Origin: Chitinophaga pinensis | GTDB lineage: Bacteria > Bacteroidota > Bacteroidia > Chitinophagales > Chitinophagaceae | Length of the DNA: 8,698 bases | Assembly (NCBI GenBank): GCA_945866165.1 | Contig: CAMBGO010000081.1 | Coordinates: forward strand, 1 to 8,698 | Direction: 5' to 3' | Part shown: in pieces, positions 1 through 6,124 of the stretch | Numbering within the stretch: position 1 is the first letter of the stretch | Layout of the letters: each line of letters starts with the position of its first letter | Notes under the pieces: model-generated | The model's database searches: none | Told to the model about the DNA's origin: nothing | Seen by the model: the letters and a program-made list of their open reading frames with translations, nothing else | Position numbers and translations under genes: made by a program

Positions 1-1
1 A

Positions 2-88
2 GGCCGTAAATCTACTATTGTGCAAAAAGACTTGAAAGCTAGCAATGGTTTTATTCACGTTATTGATGATGTTTTACTTCCAAAATAA
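2..88 (+). CDS. Fasciclin (FAS1) domain protein, C-terminal fragment
   Basis: The frame starting at base 2 is open to a TAA at 86-88 and encodes 28 residues ending in KASNGFIHVIDDVLLPK. The pattern 'NG.IHVID.VLLP' is the conserved H2 segment that closes FAS1 (fasciclin) domains. In Bacteroidota these domains occur in exported or lipid-anchored adhesion-type proteins. The rest of the gene lies upstream of the window, so the signal sequence, the number of FAS1 repeats and the start cannot be judged. A hairpin terminator follows 42 nt after the stop, so this is probably the last gene of its transcript. The domain identification rests on this one short but very characteristic motif. Confidence 0.8.
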   Translation, partial: GRKSTIVQKDLKASNGFIHVIDDVLLPK

Positions 89-130
89 AATGAAGGAAAA
101 TATTGGATACTTAAAATACAAATGAATTGA

Positions 131-160
131 AAAGTGGGATCAAAGTTATGATCCCATTTT
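131..160 (+). terminator. Hairpin terminator after the fasciclin gene
   Basis: TGGGATCA (135-142) pairs perfectly with TGATCCCA (149-156) around the 6-nt loop AAGTTA. The stem is extended outward by a G-T wobble and three A-T pairs (131-133 with 158-160). A T-rich stretch follows. The position 42 nt after the fasciclin stop fits a Rho-independent terminator. Confidence 0.75.
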
Positions 161-271
161 AATTTATATTAATTTCTTAATGGTACTTAATTATGTGTTT
201 CTTTTAAAATTAAAAAGTTATCAGTTGCACTAGAAGCGTATCATATTTGGGATTTTTTTTAGCGACAAATA

Positions 272-320
272 AAATTTAGGCAACTTAGTACTAAATTTAA
301 CTCGAAAATAATGAGTTAAA
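272..320. repeat. Two overlapping inverted repeats upstream of the small membrane genes
   Basis: AAATTTAG (272-279) is the exact reverse complement of CTAAATTT (291-298). TTTAACTC (296-303) is the exact reverse complement of GAGTTAAA (313-320). The two dyads share bases 296-298, so the hairpins would partly compete. A T-run at 329-334 lies downstream. The arms are AT-rich, so RNA stability would be low, and repeats of this size can arise by chance in such sequence. Confidence 0.4.
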
Positions 321-438
321 GCCAAGTCTTTTTTCATTAAAAGTGATCGGAGAAGTATTGAAAGCCAATCTCTCTGAATTTGCCAAACAATCTGATGCCA
401 AGCCCTATGAGTTAAATTTCATCATTAAAATCACAGAT

Positions 439-579
439 ATGAATCAATTAATGAATGACTTAAAAACACTTTTAAAAAACAATTGGAAGATCCTTTTATT
501 AATTGTTTTAGTTATTTTTCTGATCTCGAATTATACAGACATTAAAGCAGGTATAATGGATGGCTGGAATGCGAAATAA
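439..579 (+). CDS. Small single-span membrane protein
   Basis: From the ATG at 439 this encodes 46 residues: a short polar, lysine-containing N-terminus, then one hydrophobic span (about residues 18-31, rich in L, I and V), then the tail NYTDIKAGIMDGWNAK. The '(D/E)xKAGxxDGWN' tail resembles small Bacteroidota membrane proteins that I know only as uncharacterised, so no function can be given. A longer version from GTG at 343 (78 residues) or a shorter one from ATG at 451 is possible. I chose 439 because it places a compact basic segment directly before the span; no ribosome-binding motif decides it. The next small membrane gene begins 40 nt downstream, suggesting co-transcription. Confidence 0.5.
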   Translation: MNQLMNDLKTLLKNNWKILLLIVLVIFLISNYTDIKAGIMDGWNAK

Positions 580-619
580 TTCTAATTTAGCGTGTTATTC
601 ACCATTTCAAAAAAAGACA

Positions 620-862
620 ATGAAAACTCCTTACACCAAGTTTCTTTACATCGGATTTCTGATTTTAGGTTTCTATCAGGCAATTTTCTCAAAGGATTAT
701 ATGCAAGCGGCAGCCTCTTTAGGTATCGGGATGGCTTTTGACCCATTTAATCCTGATCAGAAATGGAATGAAAGGCCTAATTGGCAAAAAGCAGTTTTAA
801 TTATTCACCTTGCATTGGTAGCAGCTATGTTTGGGTTTGGAATAGGATTGAATGATAAGTGA
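620..862 (+). CDS. Small two-span membrane protein with DPFNPDQKWNERPNWQKA loop
   Basis: From the ATG at 620 this encodes 80 residues. A first hydrophobic span covers about residues 8-23, a weaker hydrophobic stretch about 29-40, a polar loop 41-58 holds DPFNP and the motif W49-N-E-R-P-x-W55-Q-K, and a second span covers 59-77. The pattern 'AFDPF…W.ERP.WQKA.L..HLAL' resembles a small conserved Bacteroidota membrane family with no assigned role, as far as I recall. The frame is open further upstream to an ATG at 560 that overlaps the preceding gene by 20 nt. I prefer 620 because the extra residues are polar, unlike the rest, and MKTPYTK followed by a span is a natural start. With the preceding gene it forms a probable two-gene unit. 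Confidence 0.7.
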   Translation: MKTPYTKFLYIGFLILGFYQAIFSKDYMQAAASLGIGMAFDPFNPDQKWNERPNWQKAVLIIHLALVAAMFGFGIGLNDK

Positions 863-941
863 ACCTCACTTAGCTGCAATGGTTCAATAATTTAATTTCT
901 TGTTATTTTAAAGATCTCATTGATCTCTAAGGATGGGTTTC

Positions 942-984
942 ATTGCTATTAGTGTACTACAAAATAGCAATAGAGTTATATTTG
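942..984 (+). promoter_or_regulatory. Promoter-like -7 box with upstream 9-bp dyad (DUF4440 gene)
   Basis: TATATTTG at 977-984 matches the Bacteroidota -7 consensus TAnnTTTG exactly, and the start codon follows only 4 nt later at 989. Just upstream, ATTGCTATT (942-950) is perfectly complementary to AATAGCAAT (963-971). The arm centres are 21 bp apart, about two helical turns, as expected for a dimeric regulator binding one face. A TTG lies inside the left arm but is 31 bp from the -7 box, too far for a standard -33 element. The dyad lacks a T-run, so it does not look like a terminator of the upstream gene. Confidence 0.45.
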
Positions 985-988
985 CCTT

Positions 989-1471
989 ATGAAAAAATTA
1001 TTGGTAATTGTTGTTTTTCTTCTAACCTGCAATGGGGTAAAAAGTCAGGTTGATAAAAGCAATGAACTATTTTTAAAATTAAAAATTCAAGACAGTATTT
1101 TTTTTGAAAGAGGATTTAATCAGTGCGACTTCACTTATCTGGAAGCTCACATAGCGAAATCATTTACTTTTTATCATGACCAAGGCGGAATTCAAGATCG
1201 TGAATTATTTTTCGAGAATACGAGAAAAAATATTTGTGCAAATTCCATCCAAAAGCCAATTCGAAAAGTTGATGAAAAAAGCTTGGAGGTTTTTCCACTC
1301 TATGATAATGGTAAAATATATGGTGCCATTCAAACAGGTATTCATGATTTTTACAAACGCGAAAAAAATAAAGAAGATGTACATACCAGCCGTGCAAAAT
1401 TTACCCATGTTTGGTTGTTGGAAAGTGGAAAGTGGATCTTGAAGGAAGTTCTAAGCTTTGACCATAAATAA
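989..1471 (+). CDS. Exported NTF2-like (DUF4440 / SnoaL-type) protein
   Basis: This 160-residue protein begins with a Sec signal peptide: MKK, a hydrophobic core at about residues 4-13, and a likely cut after S19 or Q20. The mature part of about 140 residues has the make-up of a small cone-shaped NTF2-like fold of the DUF4440 kind. It shows an N-terminal helix with 'D.IFFE.GFN.CD', then 'SFTFYHDQGGI' (about 58-68), 'CANSIQKPIRKV', a strand with 'LEVFPLYDNG.IYGAIQTG', and a C-terminal 'KFTHVWLLE.GKWILKEVLSFDH'. The alternation of H, W and hydrophobic strand residues near the end is typical of the family. Members are often small-molecule-binding or of unknown activity, so no substrate is claimed. 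C14 is not in a good lipobox, so a periplasmic soluble protein is more likely than a lipoprotein. The next gene starts 31 nt downstream. Confidence 0.8.
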   Translation: MKKLLVIVVFLLTCNGVKSQVDKSNELFLKLKIQDSIFFERGFNQCDFTYLEAHIAKSFTFYHDQGGIQDRELFFENTRKNICANSIQKPIRKVDEKSLEVFPLYDNGKIYGAIQTGIHDFYKREKNKEDVHTSRAKFTHVWLLESGKWILKEVLSFDHK

Positions 1472-1502
1472 CGCTATTTCATCTAAAAACCATTGATAGT
1501 TA

Positions 1503-1796
1503 ATGAATACGTTTTCATCATTCAAGGAATCATTAAACCAATCTACTCCTAATAAAGATCTTTCGGTCATATTAAAAAGTCTTTGGTACGATGGAAAAGG
1601 AGATTGGGATGCTGCTCATGCGCAAGTAGACCATTTAAGCGACAACAATTCAGCATGGGTTCACGCCTATCTGCACCGTAAAGAGGGAGATATGTGGAAT
1701 GCAGATTATTGGTATGCCAAGGCCAAAAAAAATCGACCTTCAATTTCTTTAGACGAAGAGTGGAAAAATTTGGTTGAACATTTTTTGAAATCATAG
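1503..1796 (+). CDS. Conserved 97-residue protein of unknown function
   Basis: This is a soluble 97-residue protein without signal peptide or membrane segment. Visible landmarks are 'LWYDGKGDWDAAH' (27-39), 'AWVHAYLHRKEGD' (51-63), 'NADYWYAKA' (66-74) and a C-terminal 'SLDEEWKNLVEHFL' (82-95). I recall similar 'LHRKEGD..NA.YWY..A' proteins in both Bacteroidota and Proteobacteria, with no established function. The two helix-pair-like segments, each with a G-D step (33-34, 62-63) and aromatic residues at regular positions, suggest a helical TPR- or Sel1-like mini-repeat; this is inference. The gene lies 31 nt after the DUF4440 gene and about 107 nt before the PAAR-like gene, all on one strand. 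The ATG at 1503 is the only sensible start. Confidence 0.75.
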   Translation: MNTFSSFKESLNQSTPNKDLSVILKSLWYDGKGDWDAAHAQVDHLSDNNSAWVHAYLHRKEGDMWNADYWYAKAKKNRPSISLDEEWKNLVEHFLKS

Positions 1797-1827
1797 AACA
1801 TAAAGCACTTCCATTTTCTTTTAAGCC

Positions 1828-1858
1828 TTGCTCTTACAAATAGAAAGTGTTACATTTA
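1828..1858 (+). promoter_or_regulatory. Possible promoter of the PAAR-like gene
   Basis: TTG at 1828-1830 is followed after 20 nt by TACATTTA (1851-1858), a one-mismatch match to the Bacteroidota TAnnTTTG -7 element. This would leave a leader of about 40 nt before the ATG at 1904. The leader contains a weak 7-bp inverted repeat, ATAGAAA (1862-1868) with TTTCTAT (1879-1885). In sequence this AT-rich such matches are not rare. Confidence 0.35.
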
Positions 1859-1903
1859 TCAATAGAAATGTAGTTCATTTTCTATAAGACTTAAAATATC
1901 GTT

Positions 1904-2293
1904 ATGCCAAAATGTGTTTGTATGGGTGCTAAGTTAAAATGTGTCTTTGGTGCGGGTCCAAAGGATATGCTGGTGCTACCTCTTGCCATGACATTCAATG
2001 CAACATCCAAACCAATAGCCACTCAAATGGATTTTATACCCATGTTGAATGTTCCTGCTTTTGGTACTTGCAAATCTCCAGCCAATCCGATGAATTGGAA
2101 AATGGTCGGTCCTGTCCCTGTGTTTGTTCCTTCTTCTTGTATTCCGCTTCCAATAATGCCTTGGAATCCCGTTGCTAAAAAACTCAAAATAGGAGGTAAG
2201 CCTGCTATGTTGGAGACAAGTAAAACAATGTGTATTTGGGCAGGAAATATAACAGTGGACAAACCCGGTTTGACAAATGTTCAGGCAACTTGA
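1904..2293 (+). CDS. PAAR-like protein (DUF4280)
   Basis: This 129-residue protein has the DUF4280 signature: an N-terminal 'CVCMGA.L.C.FG' (C4, C6, C13), 'MDFIPMLNVPAFGTCKSPANP' split over about 42-62, 'CIPLPIMPW' (79-87) and 'KLKIGGKPAMLETSKTMCIWAGNI' in the last third (about 93-116). PAAR-like proteins fold as small beta-prisms that cap the spike of contractile injection systems such as type VI secretion. Here the conserved cysteines (C4, C6, C13, C56, C79, C110) would form the tip or its metal site. There is no extra effector domain, since the protein ends about 13 residues after 'WAGNI'. No sheath, tube, baseplate or ATPase gene lies in the window, so it is an orphan here. It is separated from the convergent SDR gene by a bidirectional terminator. 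Confidence 0.85.
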   Translation: MPKCVCMGAKLKCVFGAGPKDMLVLPLAMTFNATSKPIATQMDFIPMLNVPAFGTCKSPANPMNWKMVGPVPVFVPSSCIPLPIMPWNPVAKKLKIGGKPAMLETSKTMCIWAGNITVDKPGLTNVQAT

Positions 2294-2308
2294 GTAAAAA
2301 ATTTAGAA

Positions 2309-2331
2309 CACTAATTAGTAGTGGTTTTTTT
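2309..2331. terminator. Bidirectional terminator between PAAR-like and SDR genes
   Basis: CACTA (2309-2313) pairs with TAGTG (2319-2323) around a 5-nt loop. On the plus strand a run of seven T (2325-2331) follows the stem. On the other side is an A-run at 2295-2301, which is a T-run for the minus-strand transcript. The A- and T-runs can also pair to lengthen the stem. The site sits in the 48-nt gap between two convergent genes, so it probably serves both. Confidence 0.65.
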
Positions 2332-2341
2332 GAGAAATCAC

Positions 2342-3058
2342 TTAAAGCTTTTTAAGAATTGAATAGGGAATGGCTTTGAGTATATAGCTAATCAATCTCC
2401 AGCGCTTTGAAATGTATACCACTTTTTTCTTTCTTTTGATGGCAGCATAAATTTGTTCAGCTGCTTTTTCAACTGGGGATACCCAAAACAGACCATCACC
2501 TTTTGCCATTGCAGTATGAACAAAGCCAGGACGGACATCTGTAACATGGATGGATGAATTGGACTTTGAAGCATTCAATCTCAATCCTTCCAGATAATTT
2601 ATTTGATAGGCTTTTGAGGAATTATATGAAGGAGCAAGTCCATTACCTCTTATTCCAGCAACTGAACTTATATTAACAAGGTGTCCATGACCTTGCTTTT
2701 TGAAATAATTCATTCCCCAATCTGCCACACAGGTAAATCCCTGAACATTTGTTTTAATCACATTGTTTTCAATTGAGAAATCAAGTAATTTATTTTCTTC
2801 ACCAATTCCTGCAGAAATAATTAATAAGTCTAATCCACCTAATTTAATTACAAGTTCATTGCATATTGATTCAATACTTGATAAATCCTGAACATCCATT
2901 TTCATTGACAATATTTTGCCTATATGATTTTCTTCCAGAATCTTTAGCATTTCTTCACGCCTCCCAGTTATTCCAACGAGATATCCCTCTATTACTAATT
3001 TTTCAGCTAGTGATTTGCCTATTCCACTTGTTGCTCCTATAATGATTGCTTTAATCAT
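2342..3058 (-). CDS. Short-chain dehydrogenase/reductase (classical SDR)
   Basis: This 238-residue cytoplasmic oxidoreductase uses NAD(P)(H). The Rossmann glycine motif is GATSGIG at residues 8-14. The strand-2 end carries R33-R34 ('TGRRE'), which favours NADP(H). D55-V56 contacts the adenine ring. The family's NNAG motif appears as ISAG (81-84). The catalytic tetrad is visible as N104 ('TNVQG'), S132 ('ISSVAG'), Y145 and K149 ('YNSSK'), and P177-G178 follow. The length is normal for a classical SDR. The C-terminal 30 residues are basic and hydrophobic ('KRKKKVVYISKRWRLISYIL'), as in SDRs that lie near membranes. The substrate cannot be deduced. It follows the TonB-dependent receptor on the same strand but 100 nt away with a possible hairpin between, so it may have its own promoter. 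Confidence 0.9.
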   Translation of the reverse strand: MIKAIIIGATSGIGKSLAEKLVIEGYLVGITGRREEMLKILEENHIGKILSMKMDVQDLSSIESICNELVIKLGGLDLLIISAGIGEENKLLDFSIENNVIKTNVQGFTCVADWGMNYFKKQGHGHLVNISSVAGIRGNGLAPSYNSSKAYQINYLEGLRLNASKSNSSIHVTDVRPGFVHTAMAKGDGLFWVSPVEKAAEQIYAAIKRKKKVVYISKRWRLISYILKAIPYSILKKL

Positions 3059-3062
3059 TGTA

Positions 3063-3089
3063 TAAAATTAGCATATATAGAAATCACAA
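3063..3089 (-). promoter_or_regulatory. Possible promoter of the SDR gene
   Basis: On the minus strand, TTG (3089-3087) is followed after 16 nt by TAATTTTA (3070-3063), one base from TAnnTTTG. The start codon follows only 4 nt later at 3058. The -33 to -7 spacing is shorter than usual, so this is tentative. Confidence 0.25.
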
Positions 3090-3117
3090 GAATGAATATT
3101 TACACAGGTAAAACAGT

Positions 3118-3153
3118 TGGATATTTTTTTTCAATTTAAAAAATTAATATCCA
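3118..3153 (-). terminator. Hairpin after the TonB-dependent receptor gene
   Basis: On the plus strand TGGATATT (3118-3125) is the exact complement of AATATCCA (3146-3153). The intervening T-run and A-run can also pair, with a small bulge. It begins 5 nt after the receptor stop codon (in the minus direction). The following bases (ACTGTTTTACC) are only weakly T-rich, so it could be a terminator or an mRNA 3'-stabilising hairpin. Confidence 0.4.
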
Positions 3154-3158
3154 CCCGT

Positions 3159-5600
3159 TTAGAATTCAACAACAAAGCCAATGCTAGGAAGCAATGAACC
3201 ACTGGTGTTAGCGAGTAAAAGAGGTATAGCAGCTTGCCTGTTGTTTGGTGCAGATGGATTTCCAAATACTCCCGGATTGTAAGGCTCACCTGTGGTGGTG
3301 GCAAATGTTTCATCAGCATTTCTCTTCAATGTGAAACTTGGTGCTGTTGGATTTTTACTATTGTAAGCATTTTGAATATCGAGGAATAGATCAAGTGTCC
3401 ACTTTTTGAAATTGAATTTTTTATCAATCCTTATGTCAGCTGCGTGAAAAGCTGAAAGACGTTGTTGATTTAGTTTGTTGTAGTCGAGTACACCATTAGT
3501 AATGAAATAATAGTTTTCAACTGATTGAAACAAATCAAAAGGCGTATACGGAGCGCCGCCCTGATACCTGAACCTCACACCAATTTCCCAGTTCTTTTTT
3601 AATCTGTAACCACCGGTAAAAGAAACAAGGTGACGATTATCCCATGCAGAGCTGATCAATTTCGTTCTATCTGTACCAGAAAATTTACTGTTGTAAAATG
3701 TATATGCCAAAATACCGTAGAAACTTTTGGTCAATCGCTGTTGAAATAACAATTCAAGTCCAGAAGCCCTTCCTTTACCTGTACTAACAATTCTTTCATT
3801 TCCAAGCACACCGAAATCACCACCAAAATTTGCAAGCGAAACACCACTGGTGAATGATATGGGGTAATCATCATAATTCTTCAAGAAGCCCTCTGCTGTA
3901 ATTCTTGTGGTAGATGTAGGAAGCCATTCGAATCCGCCAACAATGTGGTCAGACTTAATGAAGTCAGCATCTTTATTTACAAATTGGTTATCTGTTTTAA
4001 AGCCAAGTATAGTATAGGCAGGTGTTTTATAATATCTGGCTAATGAAATATTTGCATTCAAACCACTTACAATTGAGTAGGTAGCTGATAGTCGAGGTGA
4101 CATATTTCGGCCAAGTGCATTTCCTTCATCCATGTAATTATTGCCATCAGTTCTTATACCCCCTGTGATTGTTAGTCGATTATCCAGTAGTTTTTTCGTT
4201 GCATTGATGAATGCCCCATAACGAAACATAGCAAATGCTGTTTGATAGTTTGCCACGTATCCTGCCCTTCGCTGATAAGTTGCATTTTCATATTCTGTAA
4301 GAATTATCTGGGCACCGGCACTTATTTGTACATCGCTGATTGAAAAATTATTTTCATAGCGAATCCTGTTTTCGTTTTCTATTGATCTGTACTTCAGTAC
4401 TCTGTTGTTTTCATTACCAATATCATTCCCTAAAAATTTATCAGCTCTGTTATCGAGGTGATTTCTACTTACAACCAGCTGCCAAAATCCTTTATTCATA
4501 GCATGTCGCCATGAAACACCAATGGTATTGGTTTTTTGGGAGTTCAATGGTATTTGATCAAGGATAGTAAGTTGTTCAAGCGTAGCATTTTTTGGTTTTA
4601 GGTAAGTGAAATTATCTATCGAACCCAATCCAATAACATTGATCTCATTTTTTTTATCAGGCTTGTGCGTGATCTTATATTGATAATCCCAATAATCTGG
4701 AAGAAACGGAAGCTCGATTATTTTAAAAATAAATTGTAGATATGATCTTCTTACGGATGCCAAAAAAGTAGTGTTGCCATTCTTTTTGCCTAGTGGTCCC
4801 TCTGTGGTTAAAGCAGCTTCACTTGCACTTAATCTAAAATTTCCCTGAACCTTCTCTGGGTTTCCTGATCGTTGTTTGAATTGCAATACGCCTGACAATG
4901 GGTTATCGTATTTCGCGGGAAACGCAGAAGAGTATAGTGTAACGCGATCCAAGAAAGATACATTCAACATGCCAACGGGTCCACCAGCGGCGCCTTGTGT
5001 TGCAAAGTGATTGATGGTGGGAATTTCAACGCCATCCAAATAATATACGTTTTCATTTGGTGCGCCACCACGAATAATGATATCATTTCTGAATCCAACA
5101 GATCCTGAAACGCCCGGGAGTGATTGCACTACTTTCGCCATGTCAAAATTCGCACCGGGGTATCTTACAATTTCATTTGCATCTAGACTTTGTACAGAGT
5201 TGACTACGCCAACTGGTTTTGGGAAATTTGAACGGATCAAGATGTTGCCAAGCTCCTGTTCTTTTTCCTCAAGATCAAAGTTTACTTCCAAAGTATTTCC
5301 GGATGTTACTTCCTGATCAAATTTTTGTGCCGGTTTGTATCCAACCGATGTAGCTTCAATGCTGTACGATTTTGTGGCAATGGACCTAATTCTGTAAAAA
5401 CCGGTGCTATCTGTGATTGCCCGCTTGTCAGTACCCAGGATTTTAATCGTTACACCTTGAAGCGGTACCTGGGTTTTTGCCTGACGAACAAATCCGTTGA
5501 TATTTCCAAGATTTTGAGCAATGCTTTCTGATATAATACAATTTGATGTGAATATCCACACTAGAGTCAATTTCAAGCCGAAACGCAGTCTTTTATTCAT
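3159..5600 (-). CDS. TonB-dependent outer-membrane receptor with carboxypeptidase-regulatory-like domain
   Basis: This 813-residue protein is predicted to be an outer-membrane, TonB-energised importer. It has a signal peptide (residues 1-28, basic MNKRLRFGLK, cut near A28-Q29). A CarboxypepD_reg-like beta-sandwich follows (about 32-110), with 'GFV…PLQGVTIKI' and 'TDSTGFYRI'. The plug domain (about 126-245) includes 'LPGVSGSVGFRNDIIIRGG' around 161-179, 'YYLDGVEIP' (186-194) and 'SAFPAKYDNPLSGVLQF'. The rest is a 22-strand-type barrel ending in 'LLPSIGFVVEF' with the terminal F typical of BAM substrates. At 813 residues it is shorter than SusC-type receptors (about 1000), and there is no SusD neighbour, so a glycan role is not indicated and the ligand is unknown. 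Its start faces the DUF2141 gene across a 95-nt divergent region. Confidence 0.93.
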   Translation of the reverse strand: MNKRLRFGLKLTLVWIFTSNCIISESIAQNLGNINGFVRQAKTQVPLQGVTIKILGTDKRAITDSTGFYRIRSIATKSYSIEATSVGYKPAQKFDQEVTSGNTLEVNFDLEEKEQELGNILIRSNFPKPVGVVNSVQSLDANEIVRYPGANFDMAKVVQSLPGVSGSVGFRNDIIIRGGAPNENVYYLDGVEIPTINHFATQGAAGGPVGMLNVSFLDRVTLYSSAFPAKYDNPLSGVLQFKQRSGNPEKVQGNFRLSASEAALTTEGPLGKKNGNTTFLASVRRSYLQFIFKIIELPFLPDYWDYQYKITHKPDKKNEINVIGLGSIDNFTYLKPKNATLEQLTILDQIPLNSQKTNTIGVSWRHAMNKGFWQLVVSRNHLDNRADKFLGNDIGNENNRVLKYRSIENENRIRYENNFSISDVQISAGAQIILTEYENATYQRRAGYVANYQTAFAMFRYGAFINATKKLLDNRLTITGGIRTDGNNYMDEGNALGRNMSPRLSATYSIVSGLNANISLARYYKTPAYTILGFKTDNQFVNKDADFIKSDHIVGGFEWLPTSTTRITAEGFLKNYDDYPISFTSGVSLANFGGDFGVLGNERIVSTGKGRASGLELLFQQRLTKSFYGILAYTFYNSKFSGTDRTKLISSAWDNRHLVSFTGGYRLKKNWEIGVRFRYQGGAPYTPFDLFQSVENYYFITNGVLDYNKLNQQRLSAFHAADIRIDKKFNFKKWTLDLFLDIQNAYNSKNPTAPSFTLKRNADETFATTTGEPYNPGVFGNPSAPNNRQAAIPLLLANTSGSLLPSIGFVVEF

Positions 5601-5695
5601 TTTAGCAGTTTTGTTGCTTTTTATTTTAGAAAAAGGATACTTTTATTAAACAACATTGTACCTTTTTTTGTTCAGAAGAGGTAAAAATCAAGTGT

Positions 5696-6115
5696 ATGCA
5701 GAAATTGATCCTGTCATTATTGTGTCTTGTTATTGGATTTACTATCTCCGCACAAGAGTTGACAATGCGCATCACTGGTGTAAGACAAGGCAAAGGGGAT
5801 ATTTTTATTGCAGTATTCAATAGTGAAGAAGGATTTCCAAATAATACCAAGAAGGCAGTGGAGTTTCTTGGTGCCACTCCTGTTGATGGAAAAGCAGAGC
5901 TCACTATTAAAAACTTGACACCTGGTAGGTATGCTATCGCGATGTTTCAAGATACAAATAATGATGGAATATTGAACACCAATTTTTTAGGAATTCCCAA
6001 AGAAGGTTATGGTGTTTCTAACAATGCATTCAATACATTTAGTTCGCCTACCTACAAGGATGCATCGTTTTTGTTTCCACAAACAACTTCATTGTTGATG
6101 GATTTTAAATATTAA
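5696..6115 (+). CDS. Exported DUF2141 protein
   Basis: This 139-residue protein has a Sec signal peptide (hydrophobic residues 4-17, cut around A19-Q20) followed by one DUF2141 domain filling the mature chain. Recognisable elements are 'GDIFIAVFNSEEGFP' (34-48), 'LTPGRYAIAMFQDTNNDGILNTN' split over 74-96, 'LGIPKEGYGVSNNA' (98-111) and a final strand after 'FLFPQTTSLLMDF'. The D-T-N-N-D-G segment (86-91) looks like an acidic Ca-binding-type loop. The role of DUF2141 is not established. The gene stops 9 nt before the crtI remnant, so the two were surely co-transcribed. This suggests a link with carotenoid genes, which is inference from context. In the 95-nt divergent region, TTG (5614-5616), N21, TACTTTTA (5638-5645) is a tentative promoter. 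Confidence 0.88.
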   Translation: MQKLILSLLCLVIGFTISAQELTMRITGVRQGKGDIFIAVFNSEEGFPNNTKKAVEFLGATPVDGKAELTIKNLTPGRYAIAMFQDTNNDGILNTNFLGIPKEGYGVSNNAFNTFSSPTYKDASFLFPQTTSLLMDFKY

Positions 6116-6124
6116 ATCACCCTA

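Larger units (their letters stand above)
89..438. other. AT-rich intergenic region with no convincing gene
   Basis: Apart from the terminator at 131-160 and the inverted repeats at 272-320, I see no gene in these 350 bases. The frame of the following small gene is open from position 301, with a possible GTG start at 343. The residues it would encode before 439 show no recognisable family, so I treat that stretch as untranslated leader or an uncertain N-terminal extension. Confidence 0.5.

Noticed and set aside
1422..1435. Short tandem repeat GGAAAGT GGAAAGT
   Set aside because: Only two copies inside the DUF4440 coding region, encoding the family's 'ESGKW' stretch, so it is coincidental.
1164..1442. 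Several open frames of 67-88 codons on both strands within the DUF4440 gene
   Set aside because: The DUF4440 frame has a signal peptide and family motifs throughout. The others are histidine/phenylalanine- or lysine-rich shadows.
1939..2262. Alternative frames on both strands over the PAAR-like gene
   Set aside because: The DUF4280 frame has all expected motifs. The alternatives show none, and repeats such as poly-Ser/Cys reflect frame-shifted reading.
5077..5531. Two plus-strand frames (79 and 68 codons) within the TonB receptor gene
   Set aside because: They are antisense to the carboxypeptidase-regulatory-like and plug domains, which are intact on the minus strand.
3159..5600. SusC-type glycan receptor of a polysaccharide utilisation locus
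   Set aside because: The protein is about 200 residues shorter than SusC types, and there is no SusD or glycoside hydrolase gene alongside.
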